A DNA stretch of 31,733 bases. Origin: Sterolibacterium sp964500605 (GTDB lineage: Bacteria > Pseudomonadota > Gammaproteobacteria > Burkholderiales > Rhodocyclaceae). Shown here piece after piece: positions 23,959 through 31,698 of the stretch (positions within the stretch are counted from its first letter, which is position 1; every line of letters begins with the position of its first letter). A program made the translations under genes and the position numbers. A model generated the notes under the pieces. It had not been told where the DNA came from. It saw only the letters and a list, made by a program, of their open reading frames with translations, and did no database searches. Location: NCBI GenBank assembly GCA_964500605.1, contig CAZCOS010000020.1, positions 1 through 31,733 on the forward strand, given 5' to 3'.

Positions 23959-24740
23959 ATGGAAAAATCTGGTTCGTGGGAGCTGGGCCGGGCGATCCGG
24001 ACCTCATCACCGTCAAGGGACGCGCCCTTCTGGAAGAAGCCGGAGCAGTGCTCTACGCCGGCTCGCTGGTCGATCAGGCCGCCATGCGCTACACCCCGGC
24101 AGCTTGCGATATCCGCGATTCGCGCGACATGACGCTCGAAGAAATGACGGCCTGGCTGAAAGAGGCTGCCGCACGGCATCGCACCGTCGTGCGCCTGCAA
24201 ACGGGTGACCCGGGGCTTTACGGCGCGTTGATCGAGATGACGCGGCCGCTGACGGCGGCAGGCATCGACTGGGCCGTGGTTCCCGGTGTCAGCTCGGCCA
24301 TGGCGTCGATGGCGGCGGCAGGCGAAACCCTGACCCTGCCGGAAGTCACCCAGACCGTCATCCTCACCCGTGTGGCCGGGCGTACCCCCATGCCGCCCGG
24401 GGAGGAGCTTGAAGCACTGGCCGCGCACAAGACGACGCTCTGCCTGTATCTCTCGATCACCCTGCTGCACAAGGTGCAGGCGGCCTTGCGCGCAGCAGGC
24501 TGGGCGGAAGACGCGCCCATCCTCGTTGTCCAGAAAGCCAGCTGGCCGGGCGAGGAAAAAATCATTCGCGGCACGCTGGCCGACATCAAGCAGAAATGCC
24601 AGGCCGAAAAGATCGCCAGTCAGGCCATGATCGTCGCCAGCCCGGCCCTGGGGGCGGCGCATTGGGACACGCTAGTCCGCTCCAAGCTCTATGACCCGGG
24701 CTTCACGCATCGTTTTCGCAAGGCGGAATCTGCATCATGA
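23955..24740 (+). CDS. cbiF: Cobalt-precorrin-4 C11-methyltransferase
   Basis: A 261-residue SAM-dependent methyltransferase of the corrin/uroporphyrinogen family that methylates C11. It begins with the family's G-A-G-P-G-D-P-D-L-I-T loop (9-19) and has L-Q-T-G-D-P-G-L-Y-G near residue 82, where SAM binds, and the V-P-G-V-S-S-A motif. The start at 23955 overlaps the cbiO stop; upstream in-frame codons run back into cbiO. It overlaps cbiX by four bases. Confidence 0.93.
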   Translation: MNGKIWFVGAGPGDPDLITVKGRALLEEAGAVLYAGSLVDQAAMRYTPAACDIRDSRDMTLEEMTAWLKEAAARHRTVVRLQTGDPGLYGALIEMTRPLTAAGIDWAVVPGVSSAMASMAAAGETLTLPEVTQTVILTRVAGRTPMPPGEELEALAAHKTTLCLYLSITLLHKVQAALRAAGWAEDAPILVVQKASWPGEEKIIRGTLADIKQKCQAEKIASQAMIVASPALGAAHWDTLVRSKLYDPGFTHRFRKAESAS

Positions 24741-25546
24741 ATACAAATACCGACACAACTTTTTTACTCGTTGGCCACGGCTCGCGCGGGCGGACAGGCA
24801 ATCAGGAGGCTTTGGATTTCGCGCGTCACTGGCAGACGCGTCATCCGGCGCGACAGATCGCGCTGTGCTTCATCGAACATGATGAAGTTCTGCTCGACGA
24901 AGGGCTGGAACAGGCGGCCCGGAGTTCGGCACGGGTCGTGGTGATTCCGCTCATCCTGAATGCCGCCGGCCACGTCAAGATGGACCTGCCCGAGGCACTG
25001 GCCCGCGTTCGTCCACGACATCCTGCGGTGGAATTCCTGCTTCTGCCGCATCTGGGCATGGGGCCGGAAATCCAGCGCATCCTGCAAGGACAACTGAATC
25101 TCCGGATGCGCGATCTGGCCCATCCTGACCCGCAGACGACGGGGGTGATTCTTCTCGGGCGGGGCTCGTCGGATGTCGAAGCCAATGGTGAGCTCGCCCG
25201 CATGGCGCGCTGTCTGTACGAGGACAACGACCACGAGCTGGTGGATCTGGCTTTTACCGGCGTGACCTGGCCCAGACTGGAAACCGTCGTCCAGCGTCAG
25301 GTGCGGCTGGGAATGATGCAGATCGTCATCCTGCCGGTCTATCTGTTTGACGGCGTGCTGATCGAGCGCATCGAGCAGCAAGTCGCCCGTCTGCGAGGGC
25401 AATACCCAGAAATCGCCTTCGCACTGGGCGAGCGTTTCGGGTTTGACGAAGGCATTTATCAACTGCTGGATACCCAAACGGCGTGCTTCGGGCAGGAGGC
25501 CGCCTCCCGCGCCAATTCTCACGCCCATCCTCATCCTCACGTCTGA
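24737..25546 (+). CDS. cbiX: Sirohydrochlorin cobaltochelatase, long form
   Basis: A 269-residue two-domain chelatase that inserts Co2+ into sirohydrochlorin, the entry step of the early-cobalt (anaerobic) B12 route. The N-terminal half carries the catalytic histidines His14 (G-H-G-S-R) and His79 (A-G-H-V-K). The C-terminal half has G-R-G-S-S and L-P-V-Y-L-F-D-G at the matching places, as I recall for long CbiX proteins, so only one half looks catalytic. The protein ends in a histidine-rich tail, H-A-H-P-H-P-H-V, that may store or hand over cobalt. I see no cysteine pair typical of the Fe-S form of CbiX. It overlaps cbiF by four bases. Confidence 0.92.
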   Translation: MNTNTDTTFLLVGHGSRGRTGNQEALDFARHWQTRHPARQIALCFIEHDEVLLDEGLEQAARSSARVVVIPLILNAAGHVKMDLPEALARVRPRHPAVEFLLLPHLGMGPEIQRILQGQLNLRMRDLAHPDPQTTGVILLGRGSSDVEANGELARMARCLYEDNDHELVDLAFTGVTWPRLETVVQRQVRLGMMQIVILPVYLFDGVLIERIEQQVARLRGQYPEIAFALGERFGFDEGIYQLLDTQTACFGQEAASRANSHAHPHPHV

Positions 25547-25561
25547 ATCAGGAGTCCTTTC

Positions 25562-26239
25562 ATGACTATGTGCAATGTCATCACCGAACAGCTGACCGAA
25601 GCCGGGCGGGCCATCGAGCATGATTCCTTCGCCATCATCGACGCCGAAGCCGGCCCGCATGCTTACACCGCAGAACAATGGCCGCTGGTGCGGCGCATGA
25701 TCCACGCCAATGCCGATTTCGAATTCAACGGACTGACGGTCTTTCATCCGCAGGCGATGCAGGCTGGCCTGGCTGCTGTCCTGCGCGGCGGAACGCCCAT
25801 CGTTGCCGATGTTGAAATGATCTGCGTGGGCTTGTCCCGCCCGCGTCTTTCGCATTTCGGGCTGACGACGCAGCACTACATTTCGGACGAAGATGTAATC
25901 GAGGCGGCACGCATTGAAAACACCACACGCGCCGTACAGTCCATGCGTAAGGCGCATCGTCTGGGACAGCTCGACGGTGCGATTGTTGGCATCGGCAACG
26001 CGCCCACCGCCCTGATCGAACTGGTCCGCCTCATCCGTGAAGAAAGCGTGCGCCCGGCGCTGGTGATTGCCATGCCCGTCGGCTTTGTTTCCGCAGCGGA
26101 ATCCAAAGCCCTGATGATGAACGAGCCCAGCGTGCCCTGGGTGGCCATCCGTGGGCGAAAGGGCGGCTCGACGCTGGTGGTGGCCGCGATACACGCACTG
26201 CTTTCTCTGGCCGAAGCCGAACAGAAGAAATCCGCATGA
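25562..26239 (+). CDS. cbiC: Cobalt-precorrin-8X methylmutase
   Basis: A 225-residue enzyme that moves the methyl group from C11 to C12, giving cobyrinate. The catalytic histidine corresponds to His48 in R-M-I-H-A-N-A-D-F-E. The family's G-N-A-P-T-A-L and G-F-V-S-A-A-E-S-K-A-L motifs and the late I-R-G-R-K-G-G-S are present. An AGGAG site lies seven bases before the start. It is the only gene in the operon after cbiX with a real gap (15 bases). Confidence 0.95.
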   Translation: MTMCNVITEQLTEAGRAIEHDSFAIIDAEAGPHAYTAEQWPLVRRMIHANADFEFNGLTVFHPQAMQAGLAAVLRGGTPIVADVEMICVGLSRPRLSHFGLTTQHYISDEDVIEAARIENTTRAVQSMRKAHRLGQLDGAIVGIGNAPTALIELVRLIREESVRPALVIAMPVGFVSAAESKALMMNEPSVPWVAIRGRKGGSTLVVAAIHALLSLAEAEQKKSA

Positions 26240-27414
26240 GCGAAACGGTTGCAAAAGTCCGCAAGGGCGAGGCCAGGCGGCAACGGGGCAACCGTACCGG
26301 CCTGACAACCGGGGCTTGCTGTGCAGCGGCGGCCAAGGCCGCCACGCTCGGCCTGTTGTGCGGTGAAGTTCCGATGAAAGTGGCCATTCGACTGCCCAAT
26401 GGGCAAGAGGCCTCCTTCGATCTGATCGAAGGCTTTCTGCAAGGCGAGGGAGTATCGCGGGTGGCCCATGCAGTCATCGTGAAGGATGGGGGCGACGACC
26501 CGGATGCCACACATGGCGCACACATGACGGCGGATGTCCGCCTGCTGCCACACCGGGTGAATGAAATCATCCTCAAGGGCGGGCCGGGGGTCGGCGTGGT
26601 GACCAAGGCGGGGCTGGGTCTGGAAATCGGCGGGCCGGCCATCAATCCCGTTCCTCAGCGCAACATCCGCGACAACGTCCGCGCTGCGGGGGGTGAACTG
26701 CTGGCTCAGGACGGGCTGGAGATCACCTTTTCCGTTCCCGACGGCGAAGAACGGGCCAAGCGCACGCTCAACGCAAGGCTTGGAATTCTCGGTGGCATTT
26801 CCATTCTCGGCACGACCGGCATCGTTCGTCCCTATTCCACGGCGGCTTTTCGCGCCAGTGTGGTGCAGGCGGTGGATGTGGCGGCGCACCAAGGCCAGAC
26901 CCGTGTGGTTTTCACCACGGGCGGGCGCACCGAAAAATTCGCCATGCGCCAGTTGCCGGAACTGGATGAGTCCTGTTTCGTGCAGATGGGCGATTTCGTC
27001 AAGGCCGCCTTCACCGCGGCGATCCGCTGCCGTATGACGCACATTCATGTCGGGGCCATGGTCGGCAAGCTGACCAAGATGGGCCAGGGGCTTTCGGTCA
27101 CCCATGCCTGGAAGGCCGAGATCGACCGCGACCTGCTGGCCGATGCGGCCCGAGCCGTGGGCGCACCGGACGATCTGGTCGAAGAAATCCGCCAGGCCGA
27201 AACCGCCCGCTTTGCCGCCGAACGGCTGGCACAGATGGGGCTGACCGTGCCGTATCACCGTCATCTGGCGATCCAGGCCATTCGCAGCCTGAAGGGGAAA
27301 TATCCAGGTACGGGCGAATATCAATATCACCTGACCGTTCTGGTCTGCGATTTCGAAGGGCAATTCATTTGCCGTGTCGAGGAAGAAGAGGCATTTTCAT
27401 GCAGCTTGCCCTGA
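26236..27414 (+). CDS. cbiD: Cobalt-precorrin-5B C1-methyltransferase
   Basis: A 392-residue enzyme that methylates C1 in the anaerobic pathway; no equivalent exists in the oxygen-dependent route, so it marks the pathway type. The family start R-T-G-L-T-T-G-A-C-C-A-A-A-A lies near residue 16-29, and the central G-G-P-G-V-G-V-V-T-K-A-G-L, I-N-P-V-P-Q-R-N-I and G-G-I-S-I-L-G-T-T-G-I-V motifs are clear. It overlaps cbiC by four bases and cbiET by sixteen. Confidence 0.96.
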   Translation: MSETVAKVRKGEARRQRGNRTGLTTGACCAAAAKAATLGLLCGEVPMKVAIRLPNGQEASFDLIEGFLQGEGVSRVAHAVIVKDGGDDPDATHGAHMTADVRLLPHRVNEIILKGGPGVGVVTKAGLGLEIGGPAINPVPQRNIRDNVRAAGGELLAQDGLEITFSVPDGEERAKRTLNARLGILGGISILGTTGIVRPYSTAAFRASVVQAVDVAAHQGQTRVVFTTGGRTEKFAMRQLPELDESCFVQMGDFVKAAFTAAIRCRMTHIHVGAMVGKLTKMGQGLSVTHAWKAEIDRDLLADAARAVGAPDDLVEEIRQAETARFAAERLAQMGLTVPYHRHLAIQAIRSLKGKYPGTGEYQYHLTVLVCDFEGQFICRVEEEEAFSCSLP

Positions 27415-28712
27415 TCGGAATTCTGGACGATGGCTGGGCGGGCTTGTCGGGCGCGGCACGGGCGGCCTTGCAAGAGGCTGACCTGATCCTCGGTGTGGGA
27501 CGCACGCTGACACTGGTTCAACCGCACGTACCAGCCGCCGAACTGCGCGACATGGACGGCGCGCTGGGCAAAACGCCCGGCTGGGCACGGGAAGCGATTC
27601 AGGCCGGACGGAATGTGGCGGTGCTGGCGACGGGCGACCCGCTGTGTCATGGTCTGGCCACTTATCTTCTGGGCAAGATCGGGCCGGTTGAAGCGTCCAT
27701 CCTGCCCGCGCCGTCGACCCTGCAGATTGCCAGCGCGCGCTGGCAAAAGCCCTGGCAGGATGCCGTTATCGCCTCCTGTCATGGTCCGGATACGGGGGAG
27801 TGGCTTGAAGGTGCCACCCCGGAACATGGCCTGTATCCGCTGATGCGGGCCATTGCCCAAAACCCGTGCGTGCTGGCCTTCACCAGCCCGAAGAACACGC
27901 CATCACGTCTGGCGCGCGCCTTGTTGACGGCGGGTTATGGCCCCGAAACCCGGCTGGATGTGGCCAGCCGTCTGCTGCTGGAAGACGAGCGGATCGACCG
28001 TGGGCTTACGCTCGAAACCGCTGCGGTAATGGATTTCCCGGAGCCGAATGTGGTGCGGATTGAACGGGCGGAGGGAGAAAATCCGGTGCGGGATGACGTG
28101 CCCGGTTTCGCGCTGGAAGATGCCGAATATCAGCAGCGCACACCCGAAAAAGGGCTGATCACCAAGCAGGAGGCCCGCGCGCTTTCGTTGGCCAAACTGC
28201 GGTTGGGCAAGGCGGCACGGGTCTGGGACATCGGCGCGGGTTCCGGTTCGGTCGGGCTGGAGGCGGCACGCCTCGCACCGCAGGGTCATGTCTGGGCCAT
28301 CGAAAAAAATGCGGAAGATTGCGTCAATGCGCGCGCGAATGCGCGGAAGTTTCGGGTGAGCAACTACACGCTGCATCACGGCAAGGCCCCTTCCGGTCTG
28401 GAAGATTGGCCGGATCCGGATGCCGTATTCATCGGTGGCTCGGGCGGCGAACTGGCGGGCCTGATCGAAATGATCCTTCGGCGGCTTCGTCCACAGGGGC
28501 GGCTGGTGATGAATTTCGTCACACTGGAAAACCTCGCCACGGCCACCGGCACATTGAAAGCACTGGGAGCAGGCTGGGAGGTGGTTCAGCTTCAGGCCAG
28601 CCGCAGCCAGCCCATTCTCGACATGCACCGCATGGCGGCACAGAACCCCGTGTGGGTGGTAACGGCCTGGAGAATGGGTGAAGCGAATGAAAGACAAAAG
28701 GAAGAGGCTTGA
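27399..28712 (+). CDS. cbiET: Fused cobalt-precorrin-7 C5-methyltransferase and C15-methyltransferase/decarboxylase
   Basis: A 437-residue fusion. Residues 1 to ~210 are the CbiE-type methyltransferase, with A-T-G-D-P-L near 77-82. Residues ~245-437 are the CbiT-type Rossmann methyltransferase, with D-I-G-A-G-S-G-S-V-G at 277-286 and A-I-E-K-N after. The enzyme methylates C5 and C15 and removes the C12 acetate carboxyl. The same fusion is called CobL in the aerobic pathway. The start at 27399 lies inside the cbiD end; the ten extra residues of the longer ORF are atypical. Confidence 0.93.
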   Translation: MQLALIGILDDGWAGLSGAARAALQEADLILGVGRTLTLVQPHVPAAELRDMDGALGKTPGWAREAIQAGRNVAVLATGDPLCHGLATYLLGKIGPVEASILPAPSTLQIASARWQKPWQDAVIASCHGPDTGEWLEGATPEHGLYPLMRAIAQNPCVLAFTSPKNTPSRLARALLTAGYGPETRLDVASRLLLEDERIDRGLTLETAAVMDFPEPNVVRIERAEGENPVRDDVPGFALEDAEYQQRTPEKGLITKQEARALSLAKLRLGKAARVWDIGAGSGSVGLEAARLAPQGHVWAIEKNAEDCVNARANARKFRVSNYTLHHGKAPSGLEDWPDPDAVFIGGSGGELAGLIEMILRRLRPQGRLVMNFVTLENLATATGTLKALGAGWEVVQLQASRSQPILDMHRMAAQNPVWVVTAWRMGEANERQKEEA

Positions 28713-29488
28713 TGGAAACAAAAAATTTTGGACGGTTGATCGGCGCATCGCTGGGGCCGGGGGATCCGCAGCTCATCACCCGCCGCGCCTGGGAAGTGCT
28801 GCAATCCGGCGCGCGCTGGATTTACCCGGTGAAAAAGGCCGAGGCGGCGTCTTATGCCTTGTCCATCGTGGAGCGGGGTGGGCTGGATGTGCCGGAAGAT
28901 GCCGTACCCATCGTTTTTCCCATGACGCGCGATGCAGACATCCTCGCGCGGGCCTGGGCGCGGGCAGCGGAGCAGACGCTGGCCCTGCTAGCCGAAGGGC
29001 GGGATCTGGTCTTTCTCGTCGAGGGCGATGCCTCGACCTTTTCCACTTTCGGGCATCTTGCCCGCGTCGTGCGCGAACGCCAGCCACTGATCGAGGTGGA
29101 GACGATTCCCGGCGTGTCGTCCTTTGCGGCGGCCGCAGCGGCGGCGGGCGTGACGCTGGCCGAGGAGGATGAAACCTTCGCGGTCATCCCGGCAGCCTAT
29201 GGTGTGGACGTCATCGATGCCATGCTGGATGAATTCGATACCCTGGCCCTGCTGAAAATCAAGCCGCAACTGGAGGAAGTCCTCGATCTGCTTGACCGGC
29301 GCGGGCTGACGGAAGATGCGGTATTCGTCGAGAAAGTCGGCGCACCCGGTGAGCGTGTCGTGCGGGAAATGGCACTGCTTCGGGGCGATGCGGCGCATTA
29401 CCTTTCGCTGATGCTGATCCAGAATCCCAGGCGGATTCGAGGTGAGCTGCGTCGCGGATGCCGACGACGCAAGGGTGAGCCGGCATGA
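28712..29488 (+). CDS. cbiL: Cobalt-precorrin-2 C20-methyltransferase
   Basis: A 258-residue SAM-dependent methyltransferase of the corrin family that acts first after cobalt insertion, at C20. It contains G-A-S-L-G-P-G-D-P-Q-L-I-T near the N terminus, the E-G-D-A-S-T-F-S-T-F SAM-site motif typical of CbiL/CobI, and I-P-G-V-S-S-F. The ATG at 28712 shares one base with the cbiET stop and follows GGAAGAGG; a TTG at 28709 is the alternative. The C-terminal end is unusually arginine-rich (R-R-I-R-G-E-L-R-R-G). Confidence 0.93.
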   Translation: METKNFGRLIGASLGPGDPQLITRRAWEVLQSGARWIYPVKKAEAASYALSIVERGGLDVPEDAVPIVFPMTRDADILARAWARAAEQTLALLAEGRDLVFLVEGDASTFSTFGHLARVVRERQPLIEVETIPGVSSFAAAAAAAGVTLAEEDETFAVIPAAYGVDVIDAMLDEFDTLALLKIKPQLEEVLDLLDRRGLTEDAVFVEKVGAPGERVVREMALLRGDAAHYLSLMLIQNPRRIRGELRRGCRRRKGEPA

Positions 29489-30234
29489 GGCTTTCGCTTG
29501 TCGCAATGACGCGGCACGGCATCGCGCTGGCTGCCCGGCTGGCCGCGGACTTTCCGGAGTCCGTCCTGCATGTGCCAGAAAAATTCCGCACTCAGGCCGA
29601 ATCCTTTGGCGTGCAGGTTTCGGCTTACGAAGGAAAGCTCGGCGATCAGGTTCCGGCCCTGTTTGAAGCGGGTGAGCCCATCGTGTTCGTGATTTCGCTG
29701 GGAGCGGTGGTGCGTCTGATTGCGCCACATCTGCACAGCAAGGAAAGCGATCCGGCCATCCTCGTGGTAGACGAAGCGGGGCGTTTCGTGATTCCGGTGC
29801 TCTCCGGCCATCAGGGCGGAGCCAATCATCTGGCAGGGGAAGTGGCGCGCGTGTTGTCGGCCATCCCCGTTCTGACGACGGCTTCGGATGCCCGCGCCAC
29901 GCTGGCTGTCGACCTACTGGGTCGGGAGCTGGGTTGGCGCGTGGAGGCCGACCACGATACGCTGGTGCGATGCAGCGCGGCCATGGTCAATGAGGAGGCC
30001 ATTGCACTGGTGCAAGAATCCGGGAGCAAGGACTGGTGGCGTCATCACGCCAATGGCCGCAGCGGCCCGCTGCCGGGCAATCTGCACGATCTCCCGAATC
30101 TGTCGGCACTGACGGACAGTCTTGATGAGTACGCTGCCGTGCTCTGGATCAGCCACCGCCCCATGCCGGAAGCCCTCGCCCGTCGCCTGACGGGGCGTTG
30201 GGTTCACTACCGCCCGCCGGAGGAGGCTCAATGA
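29485..30234 (+). CDS. cbiG: Cobalt-precorrin-5A hydrolase, N-terminal and central domains
   Basis: A 249-residue protein that opens the ring lactone and releases acetaldehyde in the anaerobic route. The N-terminal and middle CbiG domains are present: I-S-L-G-A-V-V-R-L-I-A-P and V-L-S-G-H-Q-G-G-A-N-H-L-A are family motifs. The C-terminal domain normally fused to it is encoded by the next gene. It overlaps both neighbours by ATGA, so both parts would be made together. Confidence 0.92.
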   Translation: MRLSLVAMTRHGIALAARLAADFPESVLHVPEKFRTQAESFGVQVSAYEGKLGDQVPALFEAGEPIVFVISLGAVVRLIAPHLHSKESDPAILVVDEAGRFVIPVLSGHQGGANHLAGEVARVLSAIPVLTTASDARATLAVDLLGRELGWRVEADHDTLVRCSAAMVNEEAIALVQESGSKDWWRHHANGRSGPLPGNLHDLPNLSALTDSLDEYAAVLWISHRPMPEALARRLTGRWVHYRPPEEAQ

Positions 30235-30632
30235 AGGTTGCACTGGGACTGGGCTGCGACCGCAACACCCCGGCGCAGACGGTGCATCAGGCCATTCAGG
30301 AAGCACTGGCTTCCGTCGGCCTGACGTTTGGGGATGTCCAAGCCGTGGCGTCCATCGACCTCAAGGCTGATGAGCCTGGATTGAACGCCGTCGTCGAAGC
30401 GGCGGGCTGGCCGATCCGTTTTTACCCGGCGTGTGAGCTCGCACGAGTGAATGTGCCCAATCCTTCCGAAACCGTTCGCCGTTACACCGGCACGCCTTCC
30501 GTTGCCGAAGCCGCCGCGCTGCTGTGCGCCGGAGCCGGAGTTGATCTTGCGCATCTGCTCGTCGAAAAACATCGCCTGCGCGGTGAAGATGGACGAAATG
30601 CCACTGTTTCCATTGCAAGGATCCCTGGATGA
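30231..30632 (+). CDS. Separate CbiG C-terminal domain / CobE-like protein
   Basis: A 133-residue protein equal to the C-terminal domain of CbiG (CobE in the aerobic pathway). It has G-L-G-C-D-R-N-T near the N terminus, the A-S-I-D-L-K-A-D-E-P-G-L motif, and the late H-R-L-R-G-E-D-G-R-N-A-T-V-S-I-A-R. The biochemical role of the domain is not settled. It starts inside the cbiG stop and overlaps cbiH by four bases. An ORF start at 30198 is rejected because it lies in cbiG. Confidence 0.88.
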   Translation: MKVALGLGCDRNTPAQTVHQAIQEALASVGLTFGDVQAVASIDLKADEPGLNAVVEAAGWPIRFYPACELARVNVPNPSETVRRYTGTPSVAEAAALLCAGAGVDLAHLLVEKHRLRGEDGRNATVSIARIPG

Positions 30633-31630
30633 ATACTGTTGAAAATGTGCCGCAAGCCGGCAAGATCATGCTGGTCGGGCTGGGCCCGGGCAGCCAGGAA
30701 CACCTGACGGCGCGCGCCCGGGCGGCCATTGCCGAAGCCGATACCGTCATCGGCTATGTCACCTATATCCGCCTGGTCGCCGATCTGCTCGAAGGCAAGG
30801 AGGTCATCAAAAAATCGATGACCGAGGAGCTCGACCGCGCTATTGAAGCCCTGGAACGGGCAACACAAGGAAAGCGTGTGGCCTTGATTTCCTCGGGAGA
30901 TGCCGGCGTGTATGGCATGGCCGGGCCGACCTTTGAAGTGCTGTTCCAGGCAGGCTGGACGCCGGATTCGCCCATCGAGGTCGAGATCATTCCCGGGGCA
31001 TCGGCACTCAACACCTGCGCGGCCCTGGTCGGCGCACCGCTCACGCACGACTTTTGCGCGATTTCCCTCTCCGATCTGCTCACGCCCTGGCCCACCATCG
31101 CCCGGCGGCTGGAGGCTGCGGCTTATGCGGATTTCGTGGTGGCGCTCTACAACCCGAAGAGTGGCCGTCGTGCCCAGCAGATCGTCGAAGCGCAACAGAT
31201 TTTCCTGCGCCACCGCGATCCGCAGACGCCGGTGGCCATCGTCAAATCCGGTTTCCGCCCCAAACAGCGGATCGAACTGACGACGCTGGACAAAATGGCC
31301 GAAGCCGAGATCGGCATGCTCACCACCGTGCTGATCGGCAATTCCAATACCTTCATCCGACACGGATTGATGGTCACGCCGCGTGGTTATGCCAACAAAT
31401 ACGCTGTGTCCGATGGCGAGCGCAATACCCACCAGGGCGAGCAGGCCGGCCGTTCGCTTTCCAGCGGCTTGCAGGGCTGGATTTCCAGTCTTCTGGCCGA
31501 TCAAGCAGCCGGGCGCAGTCTGGCCGAACTGGCAGCGCAGCATCGTCTGCCGCAGGCGTATATCCAGGATGTGCTCAACCGGGCGCATGAAGCAGCGGTA
31601 CAAACCGAGGAGGGTGAGGCCAGGGAATAG
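30629..31630 (+). CDS. cbiH: Cobalt-precorrin-3 C17-methyltransferase with C-terminal extension
   Basis: A 333-residue protein. Residues ~10-255 are the corrin methyltransferase that methylates C17 and contracts the ring: V-G-L-G-P-G-S-Q-E-H-L-T, S-S-G-D-A-G-V-Y-G-M-A-G, I-P-G-A-S-A-L-N-T-C-A and Y-N-P-K-S-G-R-R are clear. CbiH alone is about 240 residues. Here ~75 more follow, ending in a helical segment, S-L-A-E-L-A-A-Q-H-R-L-P-Q-A-Y-I-Q-D-V-L-N, that looks like a helix-turn-helix. The extension has no cysteines, so it is not the Fe-S extension of CbiH60. It is the last cbi gene in view. Confidence 0.93.
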   Translation: MNTVENVPQAGKIMLVGLGPGSQEHLTARARAAIAEADTVIGYVTYIRLVADLLEGKEVIKKSMTEELDRAIEALERATQGKRVALISSGDAGVYGMAGPTFEVLFQAGWTPDSPIEVEIIPGASALNTCAALVGAPLTHDFCAISLSDLLTPWPTIARRLEAAAYADFVVALYNPKSGRRAQQIVEAQQIFLRHRDPQTPVAIVKSGFRPKQRIELTTLDKMAEAEIGMLTTVLIGNSNTFIRHGLMVTPRGYANKYAVSDGERNTHQGEQAGRSLSSGLQGWISSLLADQAAGRSLAELAAQHRLPQAYIQDVLNRAHEAAVQTEEGEARE

Positions 31631-31647
31631 CTTTTGCAGGACGGGTG

Positions 31648-31687
31648 AGTGCGCACACCCGGCAACATGCAGCATGAAGTGCGCACA
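31648..31687. repeat. Two copies of a palindrome-bearing 10-mer, 30 bp apart
   Basis: AGTGCGCACA occurs at 31648-31657 and 31678-31687. Each holds the perfect palindrome GTGCGCAC. Centre spacing is 30 bp, about three helical turns, which would suit two protein dimers on one face of the DNA. Confidence 0.55.
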
Positions 31688-31698
31688 TTGTGCAATCG

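Noticed and set aside
25876..27363. Minus-strand open frame of 495 codons opposite cbiC and cbiD
   Set aside because: cbiC and cbiD are complete and coupled; the antisense frame is low-information.
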